From: Pseudomonadales bacterium
GTDB lineage: Bacteria; Pseudomonadota; Gammaproteobacteria; Pseudomonadales; DC-out160
Assembly: GCA_019090455.1 (NCBI GenBank)
Contig: JAHRWA010000010.1
Location: forward strand, 62,001-126,000
Length of the DNA: 64,000 nt
Direction of reading: 5' to 3'
Shown: one piece after another, positions 1-9,067 of the stretch
Layout: each line of letters starts with the position of its first letter
Numbering within the stretch: the first letter of the stretch is position 1
The notes under the pieces: generated by a model
What the model was told of the DNA's origin: nothing
What the model saw: the letters and a program-made list of their open reading frames with translations, nothing else
Databases searched by the model: none
Made by a program: the position numbers and the translations under genes

Positions 1-956
1 GGAATTCGGTACTCACTGGAAGCCACTTTTATAATTGATGACACTTTACTTTGCGCTTTCCACTGATGTCCCCTGCGATTGATCCAAGGCCGATCTACAC
101 CAATTTTTATGCGTGGTCCCACGTCTGTGGCAAAACCAAAACCCGTCGAATAGCGATAGCGTGGTGAAGGGTCAAGCAAAACCACCAGTGTCACGGTATG
201 ATCACTGTTCTTTTCTCTCTCAATCTTCACGCTTGAAAAATAACGAGAATCGATTAGCTGCTGATAGAAACTCTCTACCTTCGCTCGTTCATAGGCCTCA
301 CCTTCTTTAAATGTTGTCATTTTATGCAGAAAGACGTCGTTTAAATGACCTCCTACAAATCTTAAAGGTGAGAAATAATATTGTTCACCACTCTCAAGCA
401 CCAGTACCACTCGAGCGCTAGAATTGATGACTGAAACTTCTAGGGAAGATTGGCTAAAATGGGCATCCAAATAACCATTATTAAGATAAATCGTAATTAA
501 TCGGCTTTTGATCGTCTCGTAGAATTCATGGGTCATTCTCGACCCTACGGCTGCATTAGCCGACGCTACAATCTGTTCAAATTCTTTCGCGTTAGCAATA
601 GCTCCTTGAATTTCAATTTGGGGTTTTGACCAAACTAATGACGTATAACTTTTCACGGAAATAGTTATTTTATCGGAACCAATGCGTGTATCAAACTCAA
701 TATCATACAAGCCAAGAGGTTCACTACCTTCGATCATGGCTCTTCGTATTTTTTTCTTCGTAAATGCAATTGAACTTCGTTGGCTCACGTCTAAATTATC
801 TAGCAATATGAGTATATTCTCTTTAACATCTTTGCTGACGCCCAAAATATCAATTTTTAGCCCATTTTTCGCTGCCAAATCTGGCGGCAAAATACAAATG
901 ACCAAAATAAAAAGAACATATACCGCCCTGTTCTTTTTGGCTATTACTTGCACCAT
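1..956 (-). CDS. tamA: TamA/BamA-type outer membrane assembly protein, N-terminal part (3' end outside window)
   Basis: The minus-strand frame is open from an ATG at 956 to the left edge, about 318 residues, and its stop lies outside. It opens with a signal peptide (hydrophobic run VYVLFILVICILPP, then an AA-type cleavage site). Beta-alpha POTRA-like segments follow. The last 60 or so residues carry YRYSTGFGFATDVGPR and then RPWINRRGHQWK, the hallmark entry into the TamA beta-barrel. In that family the protein sits in the outer membrane and works with the inner-membrane TamB to insert outer-membrane proteins. The usual length is near 580 residues, so over half is present. The SD is weak. A BamA paralogue is less likely because only about 250 residues precede the barrel. 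A tamB gene would be expected just beyond the left edge. Confidence 0.85.
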   Translation of the reverse strand, partial: MVQVIAKKNRAVYVLFILVICILPPDLAAKNGLKIDILGVSKDVKENILILLDNLDVSQRSSIAFTKKKIRRAMIEGSEPLGLYDIEFDTRIGSDKITISVKSYTSLVWSKPQIEIQGAIANAKEFEQIVASANAAVGSRMTHEFYETIKSRLITIYLNNGYLDAHFSQSSLEVSVINSSARVVLVLESGEQYYFSPLRFVGGHLNDVFLHKMTTFKEGEAYERAKVESFYQQLIDSRYFSSVKIEREKNSDHTVTLVVLLDPSPRYRYSTGFGFATDVGPRIKIGVDRPWINRRGHQWKAQSKVSSIIKVASSEYRI

Positions 957-1013
957 AATATATAAACTCAAATAATCTCAATGAGGTAATCTCGACGCCA
1001 CCTGTACCTTACT

Positions 1014-1115
1014 CAGTCCAACATTTAACTTTTCCGAACATTTAATTCGGTCCAATATTTAACTCGGTCCAACATTTAATTCGGTCCACAATACAATTCA
1101 GCCCTTCATTTAAAA
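1014..1115. repeat. 17-bp tandem repeat array, about 5-6 units
   Basis: Consecutive 17-base units start at 1014, 1031, 1048, 1065, 1082 and 1099. The core unit is CGGTCCAACATTTAATT; units 3 and 4 are nearly identical, units 1 and 2 slightly diverged, and units 5 and 6 degenerate. The array lies 58 bases upstream of the tamA start. Its role is unknown: binding-site cluster or simple slippage product. Confidence 0.8.
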
Positions 1116-1336
1116 TAACCGTTTCAACCCCCTATACAACACGCTTCTCTATATCGTACTGAATGGTAATCACTTATTCCTACAAATTCTAACAAGTTAC
1201 AAAATAAATTATAGGGAAGGCGAAAACAAATCTAAGAATCTCGCCAAAACATTTTGATGTTACCAAGAAAACATCTCAAATATTAACGTTAAGAGCCGCC
1301 CGTTTTATATTCATCTAATCTAAACTGTGAACATGC

Positions 1337-1368
1337 AGATCAATCTATAGCTTGCTATAGATTGATCT
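1337..1368. repeat. Perfect inverted repeat, 14-bp arms, 4-base loop
   Basis: Left arm AGATCAATCTATAG (1337-1350), loop CTTG, right arm CTATAGATTGATCT (1355-1368), with every base paired. There is no long T-tract on either side, so it is not a typical intrinsic terminator. It lies about 150 bases upstream of the REC-EAL start. It could be an operator or a leader hairpin. Confidence 0.8.
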
Positions 1369-1520
1369 TAAGCAGTAGGATAGTTAAATAAGGACAAGGA
1401 TTAGTTCTCTAGCGAATCAAGCATGTTTTAGAAATTAGCTTTCTGTGAGCCCATTAATTTGAATATCTGATAAAAAAAACCTATCAATGATTCGCTTACG
1501 CAAAACTATAGGGACTTTAC

Positions 1521-2705
1521 ATGGTGACGAAAACAATTTATTTAATAGATGACGAGCCTGGGCAACTCAATTTGTTATGCGAAATAGTCGCTTTAACGGA
1601 ATTGAAGCCACGCAAATTTACTCAGGCAGGGCGTTTTTTCGAAGAAGTAACGGTATTCGAACCCAATTCCATTTTAGTGTTAGACCTCAATATGCCAGAG
1701 ATGGACGGTATCGAGGTCATGCGACGATTATCTACCCTTGATTCACCTCCTGCATTAATACTGGTCAGCGGCCATGACGTCGGCGTGCTACATGCTGCGG
1801 AAAAGTTAGGTTACGCACACAATCTAGAAATTATTGCCACTTTAAGTAAACCCATTTCTCTTAAGTACTTTCACCGCCTTCTTCTCACTCATTTAACAAC
1901 CACACACTATGACCGCCCTAAAGACGTTCTACCCAAAGAAGAACGTTTCACTGTCTCTGATCTAAAACATGCCATCTTTGAAAATCAGCTCATTCTTTAT
2001 TATCAGCCTCAGTACAATATTGAAAACGGTGAGCTTCTCGGCGCAGAAGCACTAGTAAGATGGCAACATCCTGAATACGGACTTCTTTGCCCTGATAAGT
2101 TCATCCCTTTTGCTGAGAAAAATGCTCTCATTGGTGATTTAACGCGGTGGGTAATCAACAATTCTGTACAACAGGAACAAAAATGGCAACAGGCGGGACT
2201 AGAACTCGTTGTATCCGTCAATATTTCAGCCAAAGATATCACTAGCCTCACTCTTCCCGAACAATTAGCTGATTTATTGGCTGAAAACAAATTGGACCCC
2301 GCACGACTAACCCTTGAGGTCACTGAAAGTTCCTTAATGGATGAATTAGCCACGTCACTCGATATTCTTACGCGCCTTAGATTGAAAGGTATCGGATTAT
2401 CCATCGATGACTTTGGCACAGGCTACTCATCGCTGCTGCAATTACACCGAGTGCCTTTCAGTGAACTGAAAATAGATAGACAGTTTGTCTCCAATATGGG
2501 GACAGATGAGGAAGCCAGGGCCATTGTAAAAACTTGTATTATTTTGGGCCACGAATTGAAGATGAAGGTTCTGGCAGAAGGTGTAGAAACCGCGGAACAG
2601 TTACATATGCTTAATGAACTGGGGTGTGATATTGCACAAGGCTATTACTGTGGTGAACCCACCTTGCCCGAAAAAATCATCCACAAACACTCCGACCTTG
2701 TTTGA
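1521..2705 (+). CDS. Response regulator with EAL c-di-GMP phosphodiesterase domain
   Basis: 394 residues. Receiver domain (about 5-125): acidic pair D10/D11, phospho-acceptor D55 in LVLDLNMPEMDG, S83 and K110. EAL domain (about 145-385): EALVRW with E176, SVNIS near 233, LEVTES near 266, the IDDFGTGYSS loop (295-304), LKIDR near 318 and LAEGVET near 352. All metal- and catalytic-type residues I can check are present, so hydrolysis of c-di-GMP to pGpG is expected, gated by phosphorylation. The architecture matches the RocR/PvrR type of Pseudomonas. No sensor kinase is adjacent. Start ATG at 1521 with AGGGA six bases upstream. A GTG directly follows the ATG. Confidence 0.92.
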   Translation: MVTKTIYLIDDEPGQLNLLCEIVALTELKPRKFTQAGRFFEEVTVFEPNSILVLDLNMPEMDGIEVMRRLSTLDSPPALILVSGHDVGVLHAAEKLGYAHNLEIIATLSKPISLKYFHRLLLTHLTTTHYDRPKDVLPKEERFTVSDLKHAIFENQLILYYQPQYNIENGELLGAEALVRWQHPEYGLLCPDKFIPFAEKNALIGDLTRWVINNSVQQEQKWQQAGLELVVSVNISAKDITSLTLPEQLADLLAENKLDPARLTLEVTESSLMDELATSLDILTRLRLKGIGLSIDDFGTGYSSLLQLHRVPFSELKIDRQFVSNMGTDEEARAIVKTCIILGHELKMKVLAEGVETAEQLHMLNELGCDIAQGYYCGEPTLPEKIIHKHSDLV

Positions 2706-2775
2706 AATGATTTTGCCCTTAAGAAATTAACACTCCACACTCTAATTCACCGGTTCAACTTGGCAGATATAAACG

Positions 2776-3588
2776 CTACTCAACCAATTCATAGCTGCTG
2801 GCAAATATCCAAGCATCACGACCATTTGCCATGCTGATTTTAGCCCAAGGATCTCTGACATCCAATATTTCGACTTCCGTTCCCGCAGGTAAGGGTTGCG
2901 AAAAACGCATAGGCGAATTCACCGAATCCGCTGCTCGCGCGATACTTTCATTTGCGACAAGAACCCCTTGCGGTCTATTCCCTCCAGTAAGTTGAATTAA
3001 AACTGATATCAATAAACCACCCCAGAGTAACAGTGGAAAAAATGATAAATTCCTAATCATCCCTGATCGCCAATGAATCGCAAAAGCAAACCCCAATGCC
3101 GCCAAGACAAAAAATAAGGCAGCGAGGCCCGCCTGAGAATCCACCTTCATCGAACTATGCCAGGAAAAGAAACTATCTAATACGCCATCATCACCTGGCG
3201 TAGGTACCGTACTCGGTAATAAAGCTCTCGCATGAATGAGGTTTTGACGCGCTTGATCATAATTGGGATTAATGAGTAAGGCTTTTCGATAAGCCAATAT
3301 GGCATATCCAAGGTCTTCCGCTTGTAATGCCGCTGTTCCAATATTTGTCCACAACGGCGCATTGGGTTCAACTTCAGATTCCACGTTGGAGAATAGATGT
3401 TGAGCACGCCTAAATTTATCCATCCTTATTTCGCGCTGCGTCGCTGCTTGTGCCTCGCCATAAACTTTAAATGCTGCGTTTAGGTATTCATTAGTACTGT
3501 CAATAGACGTACCTTCATCCAAGGCCAACGACACCTCGCAGAACCCGTAGAAAAAACACAACAGCGTTAAAAGAATTTTTCTCATCAT
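2776..3588 (-). CDS. batE: BatE-like TPR / SH3 membrane protein, last gene of the Bat operon
   Basis: 270 residues: signal peptide (1-22), tetratricopeptide-like helices (about 35-122, with WTNIGTAALQAEDLGYAILAY typical of a TPR), two membrane helices (about 154-172 and 182-200), and a C-terminal bacterial SH3-like domain (206-268, ending GRDAWIFASSYELV). The TPR-TM-SH3 layout is that of BatE proteins in Bacteroides aerotolerance-type operons. The product is inferred to sit in the inner membrane with a periplasmic SH3. Its start ATG ATG overlaps the batD stop (ATGA), so translation is coupled. It is the seventh and last gene of the operon. Exact function is unproven in any family member I know. 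Confidence 0.75.
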   Translation of the reverse strand: MMRKILLTLLCFFYGFCEVSLALDEGTSIDSTNEYLNAAFKVYGEAQAATQREIRMDKFRRAQHLFSNVESEVEPNAPLWTNIGTAALQAEDLGYAILAYRKALLINPNYDQARQNLIHARALLPSTVPTPGDDGVLDSFFSWHSSMKVDSQAGLAALFFVLAALGFAFAIHWRSGMIRNLSFFPLLLWGGLLISVLIQLTGGNRPQGVLVANESIARAADSVNSPMRFSQPLPAGTEVEILDVRDPWAKISMANGRDAWIFASSYELVE

Positions 3589-5435
3589 TTCACTCCCGTA
3601 GTAGTAGGAGTCATTTTTTCCGCTAGAGATAACGCTCGCTTCTTTAAATTCTCATCTACTCCTACAGCCTCCCCCCCTGGGGCAAACACAAGTGAATCAC
3701 ACTCAGAGAGAAACAAATCTATCTCATCTCGCGGTACTGACGCCGCTCCGGCCGCAATCCTGCGTACCGCATCACTAATCTCACTCAACGTATCTCCATT
3801 CTTTATCCGTTGCCGCTGATCTTTGTGCTCTTTTTGACGAGCAAGCATTTCAGGATCCAAATCCGAACGACGCCGAGTAAACAGAGCAACTGCCATCAGT
3901 GAAAATGCGAAACTATAGCAAATGATTTGCTGTACTATCCCTCCGAGCCACGACTCTTGCTGTCCCAACAAAAGGCCCTTATCTTTGTTAATCGACAAAT
4001 CGGCACCGCTTAGGCTAAAGGCTTTTCGCTTTTCTCCGCTATCCACATTGACACTGCTCTTTGCATCTTCAATTCCAACATCCGAATGGGAACCGTTTAT
4101 TTCTGACTCATCACCCTTTGACCGTATGACATCACTTGCAGACACCATCTTGGCTGGTCGCACCGACAAAGCAATGGGACGAGATTGGGTTGTTTGGTAC
4201 GTCTGTAATTTCGTATCAAACCAAGAAAAGGAAAGAGGGGGAATTTCCCGAACGGATTCATTCAATACACGAATACTCATTTCAAACTGTTTTGTTTCGC
4301 CATCATAGACTCCTGCTATTTTTCCGGAAGGTACTCGAAAATCATTAGCGGGTAAGTCATTAGACAATAAAGGTAGTGAAGTATTGGCAACTTCCACATC
4401 CCCTTTTAAAGTCAAAACCAATTTAATGGGGTCACCGACTTGGACCACAGAACGATCAGCTGACACTTCAAACGCAAAGCCTTGGCCCACTGCTCCAGAA
4501 TAACTTTCTGGCCGACCCTTAATAGGTAAATCTATAATCGTCAAAACTCTTTCTTGGTCTACTGCTCTTAATTTTCGAACCTGTGAAGGCGTCCTTCTTC
4601 CAAAAAAATCTCTTTTCCAACGTACCGCTTCATCAACACTTAAACTCGCTGGCGTAATATTATAGTTGCCTGGCCTGAGTGGCACCATCAGTCTCTCTAC
4701 GGTCCATACGGCATAAGTACCTTTTTGAGTATTTCTTTTTTCTACCGTTGCAGGAAAAACATGATCCGCAATGGTAAGCTGATTATCCGCGCTAGCATTA
4801 TCTTGATCATAGAACTGAAAAACTCCGTCCAAATCAAATAAAGGTACAGTCGCTAGAGGGTTCATTAGATTTTCAACGCGATCCAATTTCACCCACCACT
4901 CTACCTTCACCGGCAGGCGCTGTCCGACATAGATGTTGCCTTCAGGCAACACGACTTTTATTTCTTGATCTCCTGCTTGCGGGATAGAACCTATCTCTAT
5001 CGTAGCCGCGCCGACTTGTACTTCGGTCACGCCTTGGGTCACCGTAAATGGCCCTACAGTGAAATTTCCTGGCTTTGGCGCGGTAAATCGAAGGTGATAG
5101 TTGAACAGTACTGTCTTAGAGCGCGACATTTTTCCATTGATAATTTGAATGCTCGAACTGATATTCGGACTCACTCCAGCCAGTGTCATTTTACCTTGTT
5201 TTGGGTCGACAAAAGTCAAAACGGGCTGAGGACTTTCGCTAAAACCCTCAGCACTGAGAACAAGTTCAACTGGAACATTGGCATAATACGGTGGACTCTG
5301 ATTCGCTCGTAGTTCCGCAGATGCAGCCCACGACATATTGCACCAGCCAGTATGAATCAGAAGCAACACAGCCACTACGCTTAACTTATTGCTAAAGGCA
5401 TCCGTCCACCACCATTGATCAACCTTAAATATCAC
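3585..5435 (-). CDS. batD: BatD family protein (oxygen-tolerance type)
   Basis: 616 residues from a GTG at 5435. This start overlaps the batB stop as GTGA and has GGAGA about nine bases upstream; the longer frame begins with TTG one codon earlier. It has a signal/anchor segment (LSVVAVLLLIHTGW), several Ig-like beta domains typical of BatD (VYVGQRLPVKVEWWV near residue 170; a second module beginning VVQVGDPIKLVLTLKG), a membrane helix near 507-523 (SFAFSLMAVALF), and a cytoplasmic helical tail. BatD proteins are periplasmic, membrane-anchored partners of the vWA proteins BatA/BatB. Family annotation is firm; the biochemical role is not known. Confidence 0.85.
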   Translation of the reverse strand: MIFKVDQWWWTDAFSNKLSVVAVLLLIHTGWCNMSWAASAELRANQSPPYYANVPVELVLSAEGFSESPQPVLTFVDPKQGKMTLAGVSPNISSSIQIINGKMSRSKTVLFNYHLRFTAPKPGNFTVGPFTVTQGVTEVQVGAATIEIGSIPQAGDQEIKVVLPEGNIYVGQRLPVKVEWWVKLDRVENLMNPLATVPLFDLDGVFQFYDQDNASADNQLTIADHVFPATVEKRNTQKGTYAVWTVERLMVPLRPGNYNITPASLSVDEAVRWKRDFFGRRTPSQVRKLRAVDQERVLTIIDLPIKGRPESYSGAVGQGFAFEVSADRSVVQVGDPIKLVLTLKGDVEVANTSLPLLSNDLPANDFRVPSGKIAGVYDGETKQFEMSIRVLNESVREIPPLSFSWFDTKLQTYQTTQSRPIALSVRPAKMVSASDVIRSKGDESEINGSHSDVGIEDAKSSVNVDSGEKRKAFSLSGADLSINKDKGLLLGQQESWLGGIVQQIICYSFAFSLMAVALFTRRRSDLDPEMLARQKEHKDQRQRIKNGDTLSEISDAVRRIAAGAASVPRDEIDLFLSECDSLVFAPGGEAVGVDENLKKRALSLAEKMTPTTTGVK

Positions 5436-8400
5436 CAATCTTTCTCCACAGGTTCATATCCATGCTGTTGCGCTTTCTCTTGCTCTTCGCGGCGTTGCTT
5501 TTCTCTATCCCGAACACCCTGCAACATTTGTTCGTAATCCCCTCTTTCCTGCGGTTTCTCTTGGCTTTCTTTGTCGCCCTGCCCCTGTGGCTCCTGCTCG
5601 CCTTGCTGTTCCTGGTCTTCTTGATGATCTTGCTGCTGGTCTTGCTTATCTTGATCTTGCTGTTCGTCTGGATCTTGTTTAGGGGGTTCCAATAAAGCAA
5701 TAGCCTGTAATAAATGTTCAGTTGCCACAGCCTGCTTAGGAGCAATCTTAGGCAATTCCTCTTGAGAGGCTATCGTTACGTCAATGTTCATTATCTCCAC
5801 AGCTGCATTCATTTCAGATTGCGCTTCGAATACTAATCCTGAGGCCTGCTTATACTTTTCAATCATTTCTTGCATTTGCTCTGGATCGGGGCTTTGTGTG
5901 TTACCCGTAGGCGCAGATGAAGCGTCTGCCGCCATCGATTCAGCTTGTTTCGCTAACGCATCCGCTATCGCTCCGCTAGTGATGGATAACCGTTGTTGTT
6001 CGGAATTAATGGGCCCCATCTTAGAGGTAGTCACTTCGACGCTGCTGGTTTCGGATAAAGTAACGATATCATTAGTTTCATCACTTAATTCAATTTGATT
6101 CCGGGTCGCTTCCTTTAGATGTTCTACCACCGAGAAGAAAAGCCGCCGTAAATTTTCTACGTTTTCTGTCGCTGTATTAACTGAAATTTGCGCTTGGTTC
6201 AAAGTTGCCTCTTGATCACCCGCACTGGACATACCGGCAGTTTGTATATCATTCCTCGCAACTCGAAATGATTTTTGAATTTGCAATTGCAATTCATCCG
6301 CCTGTTGGTATCTCTTTTCTTCCGACTCCAACTGTTCGAGGGTCAATTCGCCTTCCGCTTCCTGCTCTTTTTCATCCTGCTTACCTTCTTCCTCCTTACT
6401 TTCTCCTTGCTGAGCCGAATCCTTCGCTAACAGTATTTCTCCTATTTTGCTCGCTACCATTTCGCCAATACGAGGAACTCGCTGTAAATTCTTATCTTGC
6501 ATTTCAGCCGTTAACGGTAGGTATTCCACAATTTCGCTTGCCTGCGTTGCTTCATCACCCGTTACAAATCCGCGAATTTGCAATTCATCCTGGTAAACCA
6601 ATTCTATTAATTGGCGAAGATCTAAAAACCGTTCTCGTGCATCAGACAGGTAAGTAATACCTTGCTTTTGCATCTCTAATGCCGAATATAATCGCGCGCT
6701 TTCCAGCTCCATAACGGCATTGCCAAACTCTTGTCTTGCTTGACCTAGAAAGGGTACTGCGACACGTAGTTTTGCTATCAACTTCGCCTGTTCTGGATCT
6801 TCAGCCGATCCCTGCATACGCTCATTGGAATTTGATTGAGACTCCGCATGCTCTAAGCCTGCATTTAAACCTTGATGCAATGTTTCCGTTCTCTCATCTA
6901 GGCTTTGTTGCGACTCCGTTAGAAACTCATCCGTTAACCATGCGGGAATTGGGTTTTTAACTTGCATTTCAAGCCCTCCTTGCTCCGCCGATACTCTCAC
7001 TCCTGTTAAGCGCATGAGCTCCATACCATCAGTTAACAAAACATCTATTCTCGTTACCGGATCCAACAAAAGGTCTCGTCCCTTCTTCAATTCAGTCAGG
7101 CCAGCCGCGGCGCGACGATAAGCTCTTTCCACTTGTAGAGTTCTCATTCGTCGTCTAGCTTGCCCCATCTTTTCTTGACTCGTATGCAGATATCCCAGTA
7201 GCCCCTCTAATTGCGACAACTTCATTTTGTCTTCTGCTGTTTGTTCTTCCTCGCCTTTCCCTTTGAGGACATCCATTTCTCTGCCCGCAAATTCAGTCAA
7301 CTGCTGACTTTCTGAGAGCACTTCTAACTGTTGCGTGGCCATGCTACGCATATTACGACGAACTGATTCTGTCGCATTAGATTCAGTCGCCGCGACTTTG
7401 AGATTGACACCGTCTCTTAATATATTCAAAAATGCCCTTTGGCTATCGATAGTTTTATTCACTTGTTTCAATAAATCACCCGGCTCTTGCTTATTGATAT
7501 CATCCGCTAAAATAAGCGCGCGAGACAATACCACTTCCAAATTGTGACGGGCATCGCCATCACTGCGTAAAGCAATGGCTTCGCGAAACCAATCCGCAGC
7601 AACATATAACGACGCAAGCGCCTTTTTTGGCTCAGCTTCCAGTAGTGAATCTGCTCGTTTAACGGCGACCCAAGCCAAGTTATAGGTTGCACTAAAGCGT
7701 AAATCTCCATCTGTAGCCGCCAGGGAACGCGCCTTTTGGAATATTTTTTCTGCAGCATCCCACTGACCCAAATCAAATTCGGACAGTCCTTCGTTATACA
7801 TTAGCCGTGGATCGACACTCTCTTCGTCAAGATCAGAACTCTCTTTATCAGGCTCAACACTGGGCACACCTTCGACATTTTGCTCTCCACTATTATTGAT
7901 CTTTGATTCTTCCGAGAAAGGATCATTAACCTCTTCGTTTTCAATTGCGCTAAGTGAGGGAGATAATAGAACACTACAAACGAGACTCAATATAAAAACC
8001 ATACTGACAAAATAGGGATTTCCATTACCGCTATTTCGGTTTTTCAGACCACCAGCTGGTGCACCACCTACGGTACTAACGACAGCTGCAAGCAGCATTA
8101 GTAGTGCTAACATCAAGGTAAATTGAAACGCATCATTACGTACCGTGTGGCCCTGGCCGTCGAGCTTACCTCGTGTTAACCCAGCAATGTGTGCATCATA
8201 GATAGAGTGTAAATCCAAAACTCCCGTGCCTGCAGGTATATAAGCTCCCTCTGTAATAAGCGAGATTTCACGAAGCATATCGCCATCAAGCCGACTCCGT
8301 ACGACAAATCCGTCACTATCTCGCAGTACTTGACGCGCCCCGGTCTTCGGGTCAGTCATCACTATTTCACTACCATTCTCGTCGCCAAAGCCGATGGACA

Positions 8401-9067
8401 AAATTCGAATACCGCGTTCGGCAGCCGCTTTCGCAGCTTCCAGAGGGAATGAATCATGGTCCTCCCCATCGGTAATTAACAAAATTGACCTCGATACATC
8501 AGCCGTATCACCGAACCCTTCAATGGCCTTACGGATCGGTTCCTCCAACCGTGTACCGCCACGCGTTACGCTATGCGCACCGGCTCCATCAAGAACCAAT
8601 CGTAGGAATCCAAAATCAGGGGTGAGTGGCGACAGGACTGTCGCTCGACCTGCAAATGCGATGAGTCCCACTTGATCGCCATTGAGATAGTTAAGTAGAT
8701 CGCCTAAATCTGCCTTAGCTCGACCTAAGCGGTTTGGGGCAACATCTTCCGCTAGCATGGATTTTGATACATCCAGACAAATCATAATCTCCGCGCCCAC
8801 TTTCGGTGTGGAGACAAACTGCAATCCCCATTGTGGTCTCATCAGAGAAATCACGAGGAAGACACCGGACAGGGATAAGAACAGCACTCTAATCATTCTT
8901 CTGCTGTAGGAAGCACTGCGTACGAGGCGTGGCTGTAGCACCTTCGATACAAACTGGGACAAATCACCGCCACTACGTCGTTCTAGCCAAATCATTATTA
9001 ACAAAAAAGCCAGCACAGCCCAAAGCCCATGTATCCACTGAGGCTCTGCAAAATATAAATCAGTCAT
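5432..9067 (-). CDS. batB: BatB-BatC fusion: vWA protein with TPR and very long helical, Q/E-rich tail
   Basis: 1211 residues, far longer than a stand-alone BatB (about 330). The N-terminus has membrane helices (12-28 and 59-77). The von Willebrand A domain (90-295) has MIDAS residues DVSKS (99-103), T172 and D200. A closing membrane helix lies at 313-333. A second hydrophobic stretch (352-371, MVFILSLVCSVLLSPSLSA) looks like a former BatC signal peptide retained inside the protein. TPR-like helices (420-520) follow, then about 600 residues of charged, probably coiled-coil helix, ending in a Q/D/E-rich low-complexity tail (about 1127-1211). Both ends overlap neighbours by 4 bp. Expected topology: vWA outside, membrane-tethered; placement of the long tail depends on whether helix 352-371 is cleaved. 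Confidence 0.85.
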   Translation of the reverse strand: MTDLYFAEPQWIHGLWAVLAFLLIMIWLERRSGGDLSQFVSKVLQPRLVRSASYSRRMIRVLFLSLSGVFLVISLMRPQWGLQFVSTPKVGAEIMICLDVSKSMLAEDVAPNRLGRAKADLGDLLNYLNGDQVGLIAFAGRATVLSPLTPDFGFLRLVLDGAGAHSVTRGGTRLEEPIRKAIEGFGDTADVSRSILLITDGEDHDSFPLEAAKAAAERGIRILSIGFGDENGSEIVMTDPKTGARQVLRDSDGFVVRSRLDGDMLREISLITEGAYIPAGTGVLDLHSIYDAHIAGLTRGKLDGQGHTVRNDAFQFTLMLALLMLLAAVVSTVGGAPAGGLKNRNSGNGNPYFVSMVFILSLVCSVLLSPSLSAIENEEVNDPFSEESKINNSGEQNVEGVPSVEPDKESSDLDEESVDPRLMYNEGLSEFDLGQWDAAEKIFQKARSLAATDGDLRFSATYNLAWVAVKRADSLLEAEPKKALASLYVAADWFREAIALRSDGDARHNLEVVLSRALILADDINKQEPGDLLKQVNKTIDSQRAFLNILRDGVNLKVAATESNATESVRRNMRSMATQQLEVLSESQQLTEFAGREMDVLKGKGEEEQTAEDKMKLSQLEGLLGYLHTSQEKMGQARRRMRTLQVERAYRRAAAGLTELKKGRDLLLDPVTRIDVLLTDGMELMRLTGVRVSAEQGGLEMQVKNPIPAWLTDEFLTESQQSLDERTETLHQGLNAGLEHAESQSNSNERMQGSAEDPEQAKLIAKLRVAVPFLGQARQEFGNAVMELESARLYSALEMQKQGITYLSDARERFLDLRQLIELVYQDELQIRGFVTGDEATQASEIVEYLPLTAEMQDKNLQRVPRIGEMVASKIGEILLAKDSAQQGESKEEEGKQDEKEQEAEGELTLEQLESEEKRYQQADELQLQIQKSFRVARNDIQTAGMSSAGDQEATLNQAQISVNTATENVENLRRLFFSVVEHLKEATRNQIELSDETNDIVTLSETSSVEVTTSKMGPINSEQQRLSITSGAIADALAKQAESMAADASSAPTGNTQSPDPEQMQEMIEKYKQASGLVFEAQSEMNAAVEIMNIDVTIASQEELPKIAPKQAVATEHLLQAIALLEPPKQDPDEQQDQDKQDQQQDHQEDQEQQGEQEPQGQGDKESQEKPQERGDYEQMLQGVRDREKQRREEQEKAQQHGYEPVEKDW

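Larger units (their letters stand above)
957..1520. other. Divergent intergenic region, tamA / REC-EAL
   Basis: About 560 bases without a credible gene, between two divergently transcribed genes. It holds a 17-bp tandem repeat array (1014-1115) and a perfect hairpin (1337-1368), listed separately. The rest is AT-rich. An AGGGA ribosome-binding site lies just upstream of the ATG at 1521. Confidence 0.7.

Noticed and set aside
682-975. 97-codon plus-strand frame near the left end
   Set aside because: It lies opposite the tamA reading frame, which has a signal peptide, POTRA-like segments and the barrel-entry motif.
5462-5695. Plus-strand frame of leucine-rich hydrophobic residues
   Set aside because: It is the complement of the Q/D/E-rich tail of the BatB-BatC gene; the low-complexity codons give Leu/Phe runs on the other strand.
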